Source of the DNA: Cordylochernes scorpioides
Lineage: Eukaryota > Arthropoda > Arachnida > Pseudoscorpiones > Chernetidae
DNA: 64,000 bases
Reading direction: 5' to 3'
Assembly: GCA_030710605.1 (NCBI GenBank)
Contig: CP092886.1
Span: 53,787,993 to 53,851,992, forward strand
Position 1 is the stretch's first letter, and every line of letters begins with the position of its first letter. The translations under genes were made by a program, and so were the position numbers. The notes under the pieces are model-generated. The model did not search any database, was not told the origin of the DNA, and saw only the letters and a list, made by a program, of their open reading frames with translations. Shown here piece by piece: positions 1 through 11,225 of this stretch.

Positions 1-1101
1 GACAAGTGATGTTATGCCAAAAGATAAACACGAGAATACTTTATTTAATTTCCTTAATACGTATATTTGAAAAAAAAAGTATGTCGACAAACTAATGAGA
101 AATAAAGCAGTGCCCTAAATATAGCAGTTTTAGATTATAGCCCACTAGACTTTCAAGCACGAAAAAATATCTTAAATATTTTTAAAATAGAGTTCACAAA
201 AATGCTTGTCAAACGAACTTGGATCATCTCTACAAACACTCATATTTGGGCTCGAAGGCAAACCAAGCTCTTGTTTTGTGAAACACCAATTTTCCTCTTA
301 CTCGACTTTATAATAAAAGCATGTATCTCACAATTTCCAGAAAATTTTAGAAAAGAAGGTGGACAATGATAATGTATTTATTTATTACAAAACACACGCT
401 ATATCCTATGTGGATATTTGCGCGTAAATGTTAAACTATTTTATATACATAGTTTCAAAATATTTATTAGAGAGTCAGAAATTATTTATATTTTCGAGCA
501 ATATTCATGAAAGAAAGTTTATTTATATATTAGATATTATTTTATCAGTTTTTGATCAATCACTAATATGGTAAGCAAGGCTAAAAAATAAAAAATAAAA
601 AGAATTGACACACATGTCCCCTCCTCTGGAAAAAAAAGACGATGACTTATATTAATCTACTGCAAAGAAAACGCTAGAAATTGAAGGTTGTATCTCGTAA
701 GAAATTGCCAAGATCTGAGCAGATTTCATTATGGTTATTGGATTATATATACCTACTTTAGTGATAATATAATAAATAGACCTTAAATAATTCCACGTAT
801 AGATTTCACATGCAAAGTTTTAGAATAAACTACAAGAATAACCAAAAGTAACAATTCAGAAACCTACCACGTAATAAACCTTCCCATGCGCCAGAACAAT
901 TTCCTTTGTTGGTGACTTGCCCACAATTGAACAACGATTATATAATTTCTTTTATCCCATACACCAATAAAGGTCAATATAACATTCAACTCTGAAGTTT
1001 TGATTAGTTATTTATTTATTTTTGTTTAAACTCGTAAGCGGTTACGCGTTTTTATAGAGAAAGCTCCGAAATTATTATTGTTATTTTTTAATTTCAAGAT
1101 C
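1..1101. repeat. Copy A of a 1.1-kb dispersed repeat, running into an assembly gap
   Basis: This stretch is repeated almost base for base at 49235-50338. By eye the copies differ by scattered single-base changes and short A/T-run length differences. No long ORF, TIR or TG...CA ends are visible, so the class is unknown. Copy A begins at the window edge and ends at the N gap, so its true borders are unseen. The copy in cyclin D intron 3 shows that the match begins at 'gacaagtgatg' and continues at least to 'tttcaagatc'. Confidence 0.9.
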
Positions 1102-1201
1102 NNNNNNNNNNNNNNNNNNNNNNNNNNNNNNNNNNNNNNNNNNNNNNNNNNNNNNNNNNNNNNNNNNNNNNNNNNNNNNNNNNNNNNNNNNNNNNNNNNN
1201 N
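1102..1201. other. Assembly gap (100 N)
   Basis: Exactly 100 Ns, the usual placeholder for a gap of unknown size. It separates the 1.1-kb repeat from a Penelope-like RT fragment, so adjacency across it is not proven. Confidence 0.99.
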
Positions 1202-1470
1202 AGAAAGTTAAAATTCCATTTTCTTCTATTCCATCGGTGAATTTTAAAAATTGTTTTAGATTGTTTGAGAAGTTTAGAACGTTGGATATGCTATTAATTT
1301 CAGTGATACATAAAACATCAACGATGTATCGTTGCCATAATATTATATTGAGCTGTCTCTCTTCCATAACTATTATCAATATGGCTCATAAATATATTTG
1401 CAGGAGCAGAATAAATAGGATTGCCCATCGACAATCATTTTATCTGTTCATAATATTAATTTTTGTAGCT
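1202..1470 (-). pseudogene. Penelope-like element reverse transcriptase fragment
   Basis: Read on the minus strand, about 1360-1450 gives the RT motif 'MGNPIYSAPANIFM', matching the family's GSPLSP..ANIFM strand. About 1202-1379 then gives 'WQRYIVDVLCITE', the YVDD catalytic region of Penelope-like RTs in mutated form, followed by the 'ENGILTFLD'-type stretch. The two parts are in different frames, so at least one frameshift lies between them. The 3' side is cut off by the N gap. Family assignment rests on motif order; the element is dead as seen here. Confidence 0.7.
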
Positions 1471-1596
1471 GAAGTAATTGAAAGAAAGGCAAAGATGCAA
1501 TAGACTTCTCTATTCCAAAATAAGCCTTAAGAGAACTCCTCAACCAAATTTTTAGACCCTGAATTAACTAAAAAATATCGTGAAAAAATACATGTA

Positions 1597-2570
1597 CAGT
1601 CGACTCTCGATAATCTGAAACTGGTTAATTTGAATCTCTCGATAATTTGAAATTGTTTCCCGGTCCCTTGAAAAAACTCGATAAGTTGAATAAAATCAAT
1701 ATTAATTGGTCCCCTCGGTATTTTGAATTTGAAGTATCATGCCACAAATGAACATTTGTGAATAACTGTACAAATGTTTAAAATAATAAATCACGAATTT
1801 TGATCTACTTGATTTTATTAATATGTAGGATTCTCTATCTGAAAATTAAAATATGAAGGAAAATGTTGCTGGTCTCAAGCCAGACGAGCCCGCGAACAAA
1901 CTAAACAAAGCTAGAGCCAAATTTCCCACGCCGAGCGGCGGCAGTTTGACATTTCAACTGGGCGACTAGCGTAGGCGGCAGTACTGGAAGGATTCAATTT
2001 TTATAACAGGTGGACTATAGTCGTATCTACAGACTAAATCTTCGAAGCAACTACCTAGTCACGTTCCGCACCCAAAGGTGAGTTCTTTTAATGTATGATG
2101 TGTGTTATTAAAATAAATTCAAGAAAAACAAGTGTCTTTCCATAAATGAAAATATGCGTGTGATTCAAATTATGGAGGATGGACAATTAAAAAAAGATGT
2201 CGCTAATATTTTGACATTTTACCATGGACATTGTCGAATATTTTGAAAAACAAAGGTCACATTACCTCACAATGCGAGTAGAAAAAGGTCACGCCAGGGT
2301 GAATTTCCCAAACTCTTATTTGAGAAAGGGCAAGACCCGAAAGAGCTCCCAATATATTTTTTTACTTTAAAAACTTGCGTTTAGTCGCTTATTTAATATT
2401 GTATCAACATAGTATGTTTATCCCGAAACTTCCAAAACTTCAAACTCTTGTTAATTTATTTTTTTCTCTTCTCTCTCTCTTGGATGTTTAAAACTCTTGT
2501 TATTTTTAACTCTTGATAAATTGAAAAGTTTCTCTGGTCCCTTGAGATTCATATTATCGAGAGTCGACTG
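1597..2570 (+). mobile_element. Tigger/pogo-type DNA transposon, internally deleted
   Basis: The ends are inverted repeats: CAGTCGACTCTCGATAA at 1597 and its complement ending at 2570. Each is flanked by a TA target-site duplication (1595-1596, 2571-2572). Sub-terminal 'ggtcccttga' motifs also face each other. At about 2150 the + strand encodes 'IQIMEDGQLKKDVA', resembling the CENP-B-type N-terminal HTH of Tigger transposases, but stops and frameshifts follow. No DDE catalytic domain is seen, so it is non-autonomous. A fragment of the same sub-terminal sequence recurs at about 4165-4235. Confidence 0.8.
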
Positions 2571-2629
2571 TATATGGAAGTCGTGACCTCGCTAACATAT
2601 TTTCATGTTCATTCTTTGGACTTAGTTCC

Positions 2630-2965
2630 TATTTTAATTCACCACTTTTTTTTCCAAATTTTAAAACACATAAATAACTCCGACTCCAATATGATAAATA
2701 CACCAAACTAACACATTAATCGTAGAAGAAATTCGGGAATATATCTGTACTAAAATATATTCTTAACTTTATTTATATATTGTCAGTGAATAATCAATTT
2801 AATTATAAATCATCACTAAATAAATAATTTAATAAGCCAAATTAAAAATTAATTAGCCCCATTGCTGTCTTATGCACTCGCTGATAATAATTTATGTATA
2901 TAATTTTTTCTTAGCTCTGTATAACAAGTATTATTTATTAATCAACATTTATTTTTGGTTCCTTC
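2630..2965. repeat. Uninterrupted copy (empty site) of a 330-bp repeat
   Basis: This sequence recurs in two halves at 3826-3975 and 6043-6225, split there by the 2.07-kb composite block. Here the two halves are contiguous around 2775-2785. It is therefore a natural empty site that marks where the block entered. No coding potential seen. Confidence 0.8.
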
Positions 2966-3236
2966 TCCGCTAGCAACTTGACCAATGCTACTGCCATCTG
3001 ATTACTCTTCTAATGCAAACTGCCGTTGTCATTTATGTGATTATCAGAACAGTTTCCCAGTGTCCGTTGTTCATCCATTTCAGGATTCCCTGTAGACCTT
3101 CGTGGTTAGCGAAACGGCCCGGGTCTAGCTACTTACCTGCCGTATTTCATCCTACATCCCTACTACATCCCTATCTCCCTGCCACGGGATGGACTCTTAG
3201 AGGGACACGTGTCTAGATATTATAAGAAATTTAAAA

Positions 3237-3345
3237 TACAACAACAACAAAAAGCTTTATTAAGACATTTCAGTCTTATACAGATTCTCCGAGTAGAAAT
3301 GTAGGGTACACGCAGGAGAGAGTAACAGTACCAGTAATAAGCATT
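3237..3345 (-). repeat. 3' tail of a LINE with a (TTG)n end
   Basis: An (AAC)n run followed by 'aaaaagctttattaagac' resembles the start of the complete LINE tail at 58945-59010. Read on the minus strand it is a 3' UTR ending in (TTG)n. No coding part remains. Confidence 0.5.
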
Positions 3346-3822
3346 GTTATTATCATTATTATTTTTAAAGATAATCAAATATAATGGTATTATGGAATTT
3401 ATTTACAGGAAAACTCTTAATTAAGACAATCAAGCTAATAAATGAATCAATCTGGGTGAATTGGAGGAAAAGAAATTCCTTATACCTGTATTTACCCCGG
3501 AGTCTCTGCGAGTGATAAAAAGGCAATTTAAAATACTGACTTTGCGTTGAAATCAGTTTAGCATCCATCCTAGAAAGAATCTTGAAGTTAGGTTGGTCAT
3601 AGGATTCTAATCAAATGGCCCTAAGATTAACAAATTTGATCTTTTGTTATTCTGTTCATGGAGGCACAGATGAATCTCTATCTTAACGTCACGCAAACAG
3701 ATACTCGTATAATTTAAAGATTTTAAAAATCAACCAGATTTTCATTTAAGCTGTTTTACGATATGCGCGAAAAAAATTTTTTTAAGCCTAAAATAGGTGA
3801 CAGTAAATGGTGTAATTTAGAA
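3346..3822. other. AT-rich stretch, nothing recognised
   Basis: I see no ORF of note, RNA gene or clear repeat boundary between the LINE tail and the interrupted repeat that follows. Confidence 0.5.
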
Positions 3823-4609
3823 ATTTTAATTCACCACATATTTTCTTTTTCAAATTTTTAAAACATAAATAACTCCGACTCCAATATGATAAATACACCA
3901 AACTAACACATTAATCGTAGAAGAAATTCGGGAATATTCGTATCTGTACTAAAAATATAAATTCTTAACTTTATTTTTATACTAGCGGATGTGCCCGGCT
4001 TCGCCCGGGTTTTACCCGCGTGAATGTTTGTCTAACGAACATTTGTTAAAACAATTCTCTTTAAACTTATAAAACGTACTCGGCTTCGCCCGGGGTGTTA
4101 CCCGAGTAAAGGTTTGTCTAGCGAACATTTGTTAAAACAATTCTCTAAAACTTATTAAAAAATAAAAAAGATATATTTTGATAATTTGAAACTCGTAAAT
4201 TTGAATCTCTCGATAAAGTGAACATTTTTTCCCGGTCCCTGTGTGCTATCTTCGCCTTGGAATTGTATCATTATTCTTGTCGCAAATAAATTGCCGTGTC
4301 ATCCTGAGATAATCTTACTTTTGATAAATAATATTTAAGATAACAAACTTAGTGATAAGAAAACTTGTTATCATCGTCACAATGGGGGCGCTGCTTGCGA
4401 GTTAAATCTACAAATCTGCAAATAACTCTAAGGATATTCAAGATATTCATGAAATTATTTTTCAAAAACCTTCCCGGTGATATACCTAATAATATCCCAA
4501 AATTTCACGGCGATTGGATGTATGGTTTTTGAATCTATAGAGTACAGACAGACAGACAGACATTCAATTTTATATATATAAGATAATATAAATGAGTTTT
4601 AAAAATTGT

Positions 4610-4619
4610 AAAAAAAAAA
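4610..4619 (-). terminator. Pol III terminator of tRNA-Gly
   Basis: A run of A on the + strand gives a T run directly after the tRNA 3' end on the minus strand, as expected for RNA polymerase III termination. Confidence 0.8.
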
Positions 4620-4690
4620 AGCATCGGCCGGGAATCGAACCCGGGCCGCCCGCGTGGCAGGCGAGCATTCTACCACTGAACTACCGATGC
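4620..4690 (-). tRNA. tRNA-Gly (GCC)
   Basis: On the minus strand this folds as a full cloverleaf. The acceptor stem GCATCGG/CCGATGC is perfect, and the A box is TAGTTCAGTGG. The anticodon loop CTGCCAC gives anticodon GCC, and the B box GGTTCGATTCC is canonical with a GC-rich T stem. It has the standard 71-nt length of metazoan tRNA-Gly(GCC), with one change in the A box and a T as discriminator base. No intron is present. The tRNA looks functional, but it lies inside the composite repeat block, so it may be a transposed or duplicated copy rather than a member of the main tRNA set. Confidence 0.93.
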
Positions 4691-4929
4691 GTAAAAAAAT
4701 AGCCATATTTAGGTATTCATTCCATTCCGGATGAGTCCGCGTAAAAAAAAGTTCTTCAAATGAAAAAAAGAAATAGCCAAAAATACTAATCAAAATGCAG
4801 CCGAAAATTTTTCCTCAGGTTTATAAAAAGCGACATGCAAAATTTGGTACCAATTGGTTCAGTAGTTTTTGAGTTTATCGCGAAACAGACAGAGAGACAG
4901 AAATTGACTTTTATATATATATAGAGAAA

Positions 4930-5695
4930 GAGATTTACTCTTCATTGTTGGCTTTTTAACTTACATTCATTCTTCATTGTTGGCTTTTTATATTACATTC
5001 ACTCTTCATTGTTGGCTTTTTATCTTACATTCACTCTGTTGGCTTTTTATATTACATTTACTCTTCATTGTTGGCTTTCTATCTTACATTCACTCTTCAT
5101 TGTTGGCTTTTTATATTTTATTTACTCTTCATTGTTGGCTTTTTATCTTACATTCATTCTTCATTGTTGGCTTTTTATATTACATTTACTCTTCATTGTT
5201 GGCTTTTTATCTTACATTCATTCTTCATTGTTGGCTTTTTATCTTACATTCATTCTTCATTGTTGGCTTTTTATCTTACATTCACTCTTCATTGTTGGCT
5301 TTTATCTTACATTCATTCTTCATTGTTGGCTTTTTATATTACATTCACTCTTCATTGTTGGCTTTTTATCTTACATTCATTCTTCATTGTTGGCTTTTTA
5401 TCTACATTCACTCTTCATTGTTGGCTTTTTATATTACATTTACTCTTCATTGTTGGCTTTTTATCTTACATTCACTCTTCATTGTTGGCTTTTTATATTA
5501 TATTTACTCTTCTTTGTTGGCTTTTTATCTTACATTCATTCTTCATTGTTGGCTTTTTATATTACATTTACTCTTCATTGTCGGCTTTTATCTTACATTC
5601 ACTCTTCATTGTTGGCTTTTTATCTTACATTCATTCTTCATTGTTGGCTTTTTATATTACATTCACTCTTAATTGTTGGCTTTTTATATCATATA
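4930..5695. repeat. 32-bp minisatellite, about 24 copies
   Basis: The unit is roughly 'cttcattgttggcttttta' followed by ta(t/c)(a/t)ttacatt(c/t)a(c/t)t. Units differ by single substitutions and a few one- to six-base deletions (for example near 5034 and 5402). Because 32 is not a multiple of 3 and the unit lacks stops, several + frames stay open for more than 200 codons. These frames encode only Leu/Phe-rich repeats and are not credible genes. Confidence 0.95.
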
Positions 5696-6225
5696 GAAAA
5701 TCATAGTTTTATCTAGTGAACATTTTTTCCCGTGTCACATTGCCGTGTCATCCTGAGATAATCTTACTTTTGATAAATAATATTTAAGATAACAAACTTA
5801 GTGATAAGAAAACTTGTTAACATCGTCACAATGGGGTGGCTGCTTGCGAGTTAAATCTACAAATCTGCAAATAACTCTAAGGATATTCAAGATATTCATG
5901 TAATTATTTTTCAAAAACCTTCCCGGTGATATACCTAATAATATCCCAAATTTCACGGCGATTGGATGTATGGTTTTTGAATCTATAGAGTACAAACAAA
6001 CAGACAGACAAACAGACAGACATTCAATTTTATATATATAGATTGTGAGTGTGAATTATTAATTTAATTATAAATCATCACTGATTGAATAATTTAATCA
6101 GCTATTTAAAAAATTAATTGGCCCCATTGCTGTTCCATGCTGATAATTATTATTGTATATAATTTTTCTTAGCTCTGTGTAACAAGTGTGATCTTATTTA
6201 TCAATCAACATTTATTTTTCTTAAT

Positions 6226-6881
6226 TGAGCGACTCCTCATCATAACTACCGGGACAATTGGTGAAGATGCTGGTTTAAAAGTAGAATAACAATCTATTGA
6301 TTGATTATTAAATATTCAGTCACATATCTCCGTCCCACCCCCATGGGATTTTTTGCTACTAACGTGCACGTGTGTATTTCGGTCATGGTTTACCTCAGCG
6401 TCTTGAAAATAATGTCCAGTGGTTTTACATACTTTTTCTTAGGGCGTGAAGAGCGGCTTTATCGTCATAGCTTCTATATAGACATCGTCTTTTTGGAGGG
6501 AAGTCTTTGACGCGGCGGTGGAATCCTGATGGCATCAGGCGGCGTTTTATCCGTTTATTTATGTTCTCCTGTAGAAGGACTGAGATGCCCGAAAGCTTTG
6601 AGACTTTTTTTAATAAAATGAAAAGAAACTCATCTCCAGAAACCTGTTAATTTTTTAATAAATAATAAATATTTAGATATTATAGCAAAATATTTATTAT
6701 TTTATTAAGAGATTATTAATTTTGATATTTTGCTACTCTCTGAGCCTCCCCATTGCCTTTCTTGGTATTTTATAAACTTTATAAGAATCTCATATATTAG
6801 AATTTTTTTAAATATACATATATTTTTCGAAAATATTATTTATATACATTTAAAATTTGACGTAATTTACTCTTTTTTATA
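6226..6881. other. No gene recognised
   Basis: AT-rich intergenic sequence. The only open stretch (6301-6510, 69 codons) shows no recognisable motif or start context. Confidence 0.5.
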
Positions 6882-7097
6882 CACTCATGGACAAATCCTA
6901 AGGTAGTTTCATATTTTAATGTCGCTGGTCGTCCGTTTTTTTTTTTTTTTTTGAATCAGAGTCAATTTTGTTCACACTTGGTTATCTCGTATGTCTTCAA
7001 TAAAAGTCACTGTATATCAAATATCTTTCAGAGTTAATGTTTGAATCCCGATATATATGACACAAGGTAAAACTTTCTTTAGTTTTGTCCATGAGTG
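6882..7097. mobile_element. Tc1/mariner-type MITE, copy 1
   Basis: About 216 bp bounded by inverted ends CACTCATGGACAAA at 6882 and the complementary TTTGTCCATGAGTG ending at 7097. TA target-site duplications lie outside (6880-6881, 7098-7099). It has no coding capacity. A second family member in the opposite orientation is at 23619-23832 and shares interior words such as 'aatcccgatatat' and 'ttcaataaaagt' in reverse complement. Confidence 0.85.
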
Positions 7098-7212
7098 TAT
7101 ATATCAATATAAATATATCTTGCTTCCACTTTTAAAATTTCCCCAGAAGACAATCTCTATAAGGTCAAAATAAGGCAATAGATCCTCTGTGAGCATACAA
7201 CACATACACTTT

Positions 7213-7520
7213 TGAAGGGGCTGGTGGAAGGATGGTCTAAACCATTAGTTTTCGACCGCTACGACCCTGGTTCGATTCCCGCATCGGGCAATTTTTTCAG
7301 ATTAAAAAAATTCTCCAATGGCCTCCGATCCTTGCAAAAGTAACCCCACCAGCGAGTGCAAGTAACCAAACGGAGTTTTGGCACATTTGTAAGTGCAAAG
7401 CCGAACTGTTTTTTACATGTGTAAACATGTGGTGCACTTACAGTAAAAGCAGTCGCCTACTTCTACCCACCATGATTATCAATGCCTCTACCACGTGTAC
7501 TAGGGATATAAGCAACAAAA
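7213..7520 (+). mobile_element. Probable tRNA-derived SINE
   Basis: The head contains a perfect Pol III B box (GGTTCGATTCC at about 7269) and, 40-50 bp upstream, a weak A-box-like stretch in 'ctggtggaaggatggtc'. The putative cloverleaf is degraded. The following body ('gccgaactgttttttacatg') looks like a SINE body, but I cannot name the family and see no second copy in the window. The 3' border is uncertain. Confidence 0.45.
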
Positions 7521-8604
7521 AAAACTTAGAAGACAGAGAGAAACCGACAAGTCGAAGGCAATATACTTTTCTTCAATACGACGAACTTGTTCCTCCTTTT
7601 CCGCTCATACGTGCCGAGGCCTAATCTATGAGTCTTCTCAATTCCTTTTTTGTTTCTTCTTGAGCGTTTGAATTGAAAATTTGAAATTAAAAAACTTAAA
7701 TCAATAACGAATCCATATATGGAGGATGAAAGCCAGTACAGAAGATTCCCACGAAGGTAATATCTGACCCGGAAGACATGGCAGAGGTCAGAGCGTTGAT
7801 CAACGACCAAGTGATACGAAGCCAGTCCATGCAAAAAAGTGCTGACTAACAACAAGATAGGCCACCCACACGAGTCTGTGAGAAATCTCTTGCTCAACCC
7901 CAGATTTATAAAGGCCGAGTGCAGCGACCCTCTGTGTGCCTACTTGGCAGGCGAGAGGTATTTGCAAAGGTTTGTCAGCACCATAAAGTATAATGGGGCA
8001 CGAATATCTATAGAGACATTTGGTTAAACCGTATAGACAAAGTGAGGCAAGAGGGTAAATATTTAAATTAAATATTTAAAGGAGTATATGCAAAATTCCA
8101 AGGTTAAATAAAAAGTGTTTGAGCTACCAATTTTGATATGAATTATTGCCTTAGGTTACCCTTTGTCAGGCAATGACTAAAAATGATGTGATATATATAA
8201 TAAACTGAATATATTTAAAATATTTTAAATTCATTTTATATATTTTGTATATTTACATATTTTATGTGTATGCAAATTTTTGTTTTTGCGTGTATTGACA
8301 TTTTGTATAACATTTTAAGCAATTTATTTCTATCGCGTGCGCCATTCGCTTTATGCGAACTCTACACGCCACGCCTGCTCAAACTACAACCACTTGTATC
8401 TGAAAAGGTCTATGGTACAAGGTTATATATGTTACATGGTTCTATATGGTGTAAGATTTATATACAGATAAACATGTGATGGATATAATCCTATTAACTG
8501 GGGCACGAGAGAGTGGTAGCTAGATTTTGGTTCTGAAGTTATATATGTTATAGTATAGTAGATATATATATATAAAGTAAAACATGAAGGAAGATGAGTT
8601 TCTT
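7521..8604. other. Unassigned sequence with short open frames
   Basis: A GC-richer patch at about 7700-8030 contains 7839-8027 (+), with 62 codons and no family I recognise. It could be a decayed retroelement gag or an unrelated fragment. The rest is AT-rich and featureless to me. Confidence 0.3.
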
Positions 8605-9850
8605 TTTTAATAAACGCGAGCGAGCTTTCGGGCCACATGTCCTTCTACTGGCTAAAATGCTAAGAGATTCCAAAAGATATAAGCTTATTTATACTATGAT
8701 AGACGAAATTTTAGCATATTTACATTTTTTCTTATAGACGGAGAAACAAAATACAACTATGATTACAATTAATATATGCAAAAATATAGGGAAAAGACAA
8801 TGAGGTAAATTCTAAATCTAACACATTAGGGGAGACCGGAATATCACTATGAAGGGAGGACAGTAAAACATCAGGATAAGAATACTTTATAAATATCTGG
8901 TATGTCTATTTTCCTATTAAAACTATTCAGCTTGGCAGAGGTTATAGCTTCCAACACCAATCTTTGGTGTTGGTTTGGAACGTGATGGTAGTGGATGGTC
9001 GGCTGGCTGAGGTTAAATGTGTGGCCTGTGGAAGACATGTGTTGGTAGATTAAGGAGCGGGGGTCACTGTTTTTAATATTCCTTGTGTGTTCTGACATTT
9101 TAAGAGCTACGTTTCTACCAGTCTCACCCACATATGTGGCAGCACATTGCGCGCATGAGACAGAGTAGACCGCGCTGGTACTATGGAGGAGATCAGGGGG
9201 CGAGTCTGATCTGGTTATGGGATGTCTGAGGTGTGTGGATAAAATTTGGGTATTGCTGAAATATGTGTGGATGCCATATGTTTTAAGGAATCTTGAGATG
9301 TTAACTGTGTGGGAGGAAAAGGGTAAAACACATGTCGATCTGTAAACTGTTGGAGGGTTGGGGGGACTAAGCCTGTAAGAGTGTCTATTAATAAAAGGGA
9401 GTGGGAAATCTGCTAAGGTGAGATCAGTTTAGTCAGGGTCTTTACAAGGTTAATTTCTGCTATTGGACAGAAAGAACTAAAGTGGGTGTAATTAGGGTGA
9501 CTGTTTTTCTTGTAGTAGACTAGTGTGAAGGGCGTTGGGGGTACGTAAAATTAAGATGTCTAAAAAGGGGATGGCCTGAGTGTGTTCTTTTTCTACGGTA
9601 AAGGATAGATCGGGATGATAACTGTTTAGATCACTTTGAATGAGGTTTTCCTGACTGTTTTTGCATATGCAGAAAATGTCATCGACATATCTGCGCCATA
9701 TGAGTATATCGGATAGATGCTTTTGGTTGATCCAACTGTCAATTCTGGTCATAACGATTTCTGTGGCTATTGTTGAAAGAGGGATTCCCATCGGGGAGCC
9801 TCTGATTTGTCTATAGAATTGATGATTGTAGGTGAACGTGCCCATATTAA
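8605..9850 (-). pseudogene. Penelope-like element: RT plus GIY-YIG endonuclease half
   Basis: On the minus strand, 9492-9845 encodes RT core motifs 'GSPMGIPLSTIATEIVM' and 'WRRYVDDIFCI', the YVDD catalytic box. The linker is readable in shifted frames across 9130-9490, and 8871-9190 encodes the GIY-YIG nuclease. That part includes 'VYSVSCAQCAATYVGETGR', a following EH...R helix and the distal E (LVLEAITSAKLN). RT followed by GIY-YIG is diagnostic of canonical Penelope elements. At least two frameshifts and a truncated RT N-terminus show that it is dead. The sequence just downstream (about 8608-8650, 'gagcgagctttcgggccac') resembles PLE 3' flanks. Confidence 0.88.
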
Positions 9851-10904
9851 GGCAAATATTGGCCAGATTTGTTATTTTGGAACATATATATATGTTATAA
9901 TAACTGAAGTTATTTTTTTAAACCTAAATTCTAACTCATCATAAAAAAATATTAAATTTTTAAAATAGCATTATTTTTAATTGTCTCACTTCATTGCTTA
10001 ACAAACATTAACATAACGTCAATGATATAAAATAAAACTTTACTAATCTCTACTTAGCACTCTGCTTTGAAATTTTGCATACACTCCATTTATATATGCA
10101 GGAATTTTATACTACTTCATTTATATTGTCCCGATTTTTGATCATTCTATATTAAATCTTCCCTTTCCATAATATATATTTAGATTCGGCTATCTTAAAC
10201 AGGAGGGATAAATTTCAAAATTCATGTAAATAAGGATGAAATGTTTGTTTTGTAGTTTCCATATTATTTGACTAACAGGATGAAATTTTGACGCTATATC
10301 CAAATACGTCTGAAAGAGTCATTATCATAAATTTGAACAAATAATATGTAAATTATTTCGATAACAAACAAATTTGTATATTTCCTTTCAAACTCAAGCT
10401 AAAGGCAGAGGTGTTTCTGTCTCGTATTTAATTAAATATGGGTCGAATTAAAACATAACCATGCATTTATCTGAGATTTTTTCTATAAATCTAGACTTCG
10501 TATAAAATTGATTGTTTTGAGAACCATGTAAAACCATATTTCAAAAAAGTTTGTTCTTCTGAGAATTAAAATTGGTTCGAAAATAGGTGCACGTTAAATG
10601 CGTTTGTGGTGTCCTGATAACAACCGGCTAAAACCTTTCCTTATTGGTAACTCAATAACTGCAGCGCAAGGTTGGAGAAGAAGCGTATCGTACCTCCCAA
10701 CACCAAAATAAATCTGATTTCAAAAAAATAATTTTGTCGAAAAACCTGGAAAAGTTAGTAAAACATACATTGATAGAATAGCCGAAAATATACTTTTCAT
10801 GATCTCTCCTGAGGGGGGCGTCTGGTCCGTTTCCAAGGTGACTAGCGGGGCAACGGCACCATTTTCCAATGAAGAGCAAAAATGATCTCTCCTTGAGGTG
10901 ATCT
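9851..10904. other. No gene recognised
   Basis: AT-rich. A GC-richer patch at about 10620-10870 has one 96-codon minus frame without a motif I recognise. Confidence 0.4.
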
Positions 10905-11225
10905 CTCATTGATAATTTGGTGTATTTATCAGAGAAAATCATTGTTAATTTACTGAAGGTAGTCGCTCAGGGAGGCTATGACTCTTGATGAGCAGGTTTA
11001 TTCATCAGGACAAGTTATTGTCGATTTAACGAAGGTAGGCGATCAAAAAGGTGGCCGCTCATTAATGATTGGATTTATTCATAATCACAAGTTATTGTCG
11101 ATTTAAACGAAGGTAGGCAATCAAAAAGGTGGTTGCTTATTAATGATTGGATTTATTCATCAGTACAAGTTATTGTTGATTTAACGAAGGTAAGCGCTCA
11201 GGAAGGTGATCGCTCATCAGATATA
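10905..11225. repeat. About 75-bp tandem repeat, roughly four diverged copies
   Basis: Successive units share 'tttattcatca', 'caagttattgtcgattta', 'acgaaggtaggcg' and 'gatcaaaaaggtgg(c/t)'. The first unit (from about 10925) and the last (from about 11155) are the most diverged. Confidence 0.85.

Larger units (their letters stand above)
3976..6042 (+). mobile_element. Composite retroelement block carrying a tRNA gene and a minisatellite
   Basis: The block opens with 'ctagcggatgtgcccggc', the GC-rich head common to arthropod RTE-type SINE/LINE relatives. A diverged tandem copy of that head starts at about 4080. A body (4230-4590) ends in repeated 'cagacagacag' and 'tatatatata'. A second such tail lies at 4790-4925, and the same body is repeated at 5712-6042. 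Between the bodies sit tRNA-Gly and a 32-bp array. The empty site at 2630-2965 supports insertion of the whole as one unit, or growth after an initial insertion. I did not identify a coding region. Confidence 0.65.
3823..6225. repeat. Interrupted copy of the 330-bp repeat
   Basis: The left half (3826-3975) matches 2632-2780 and the right half (6043-6225) matches about 2781-2960. The intervening 2.07 kb is absent from the 2630-2965 copy. The flanks are diverged by several substitutions, so the duplication of the host repeat is older than a few generations. Confidence 0.8.

Noticed and set aside
4977-5716. Three overlapping frames of 212-235 codons on the + strand
   Set aside because: They are translations of the 32-bp minisatellite in different frames. 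The peptides are Leu/Phe-rich repeats with no independent evidence.
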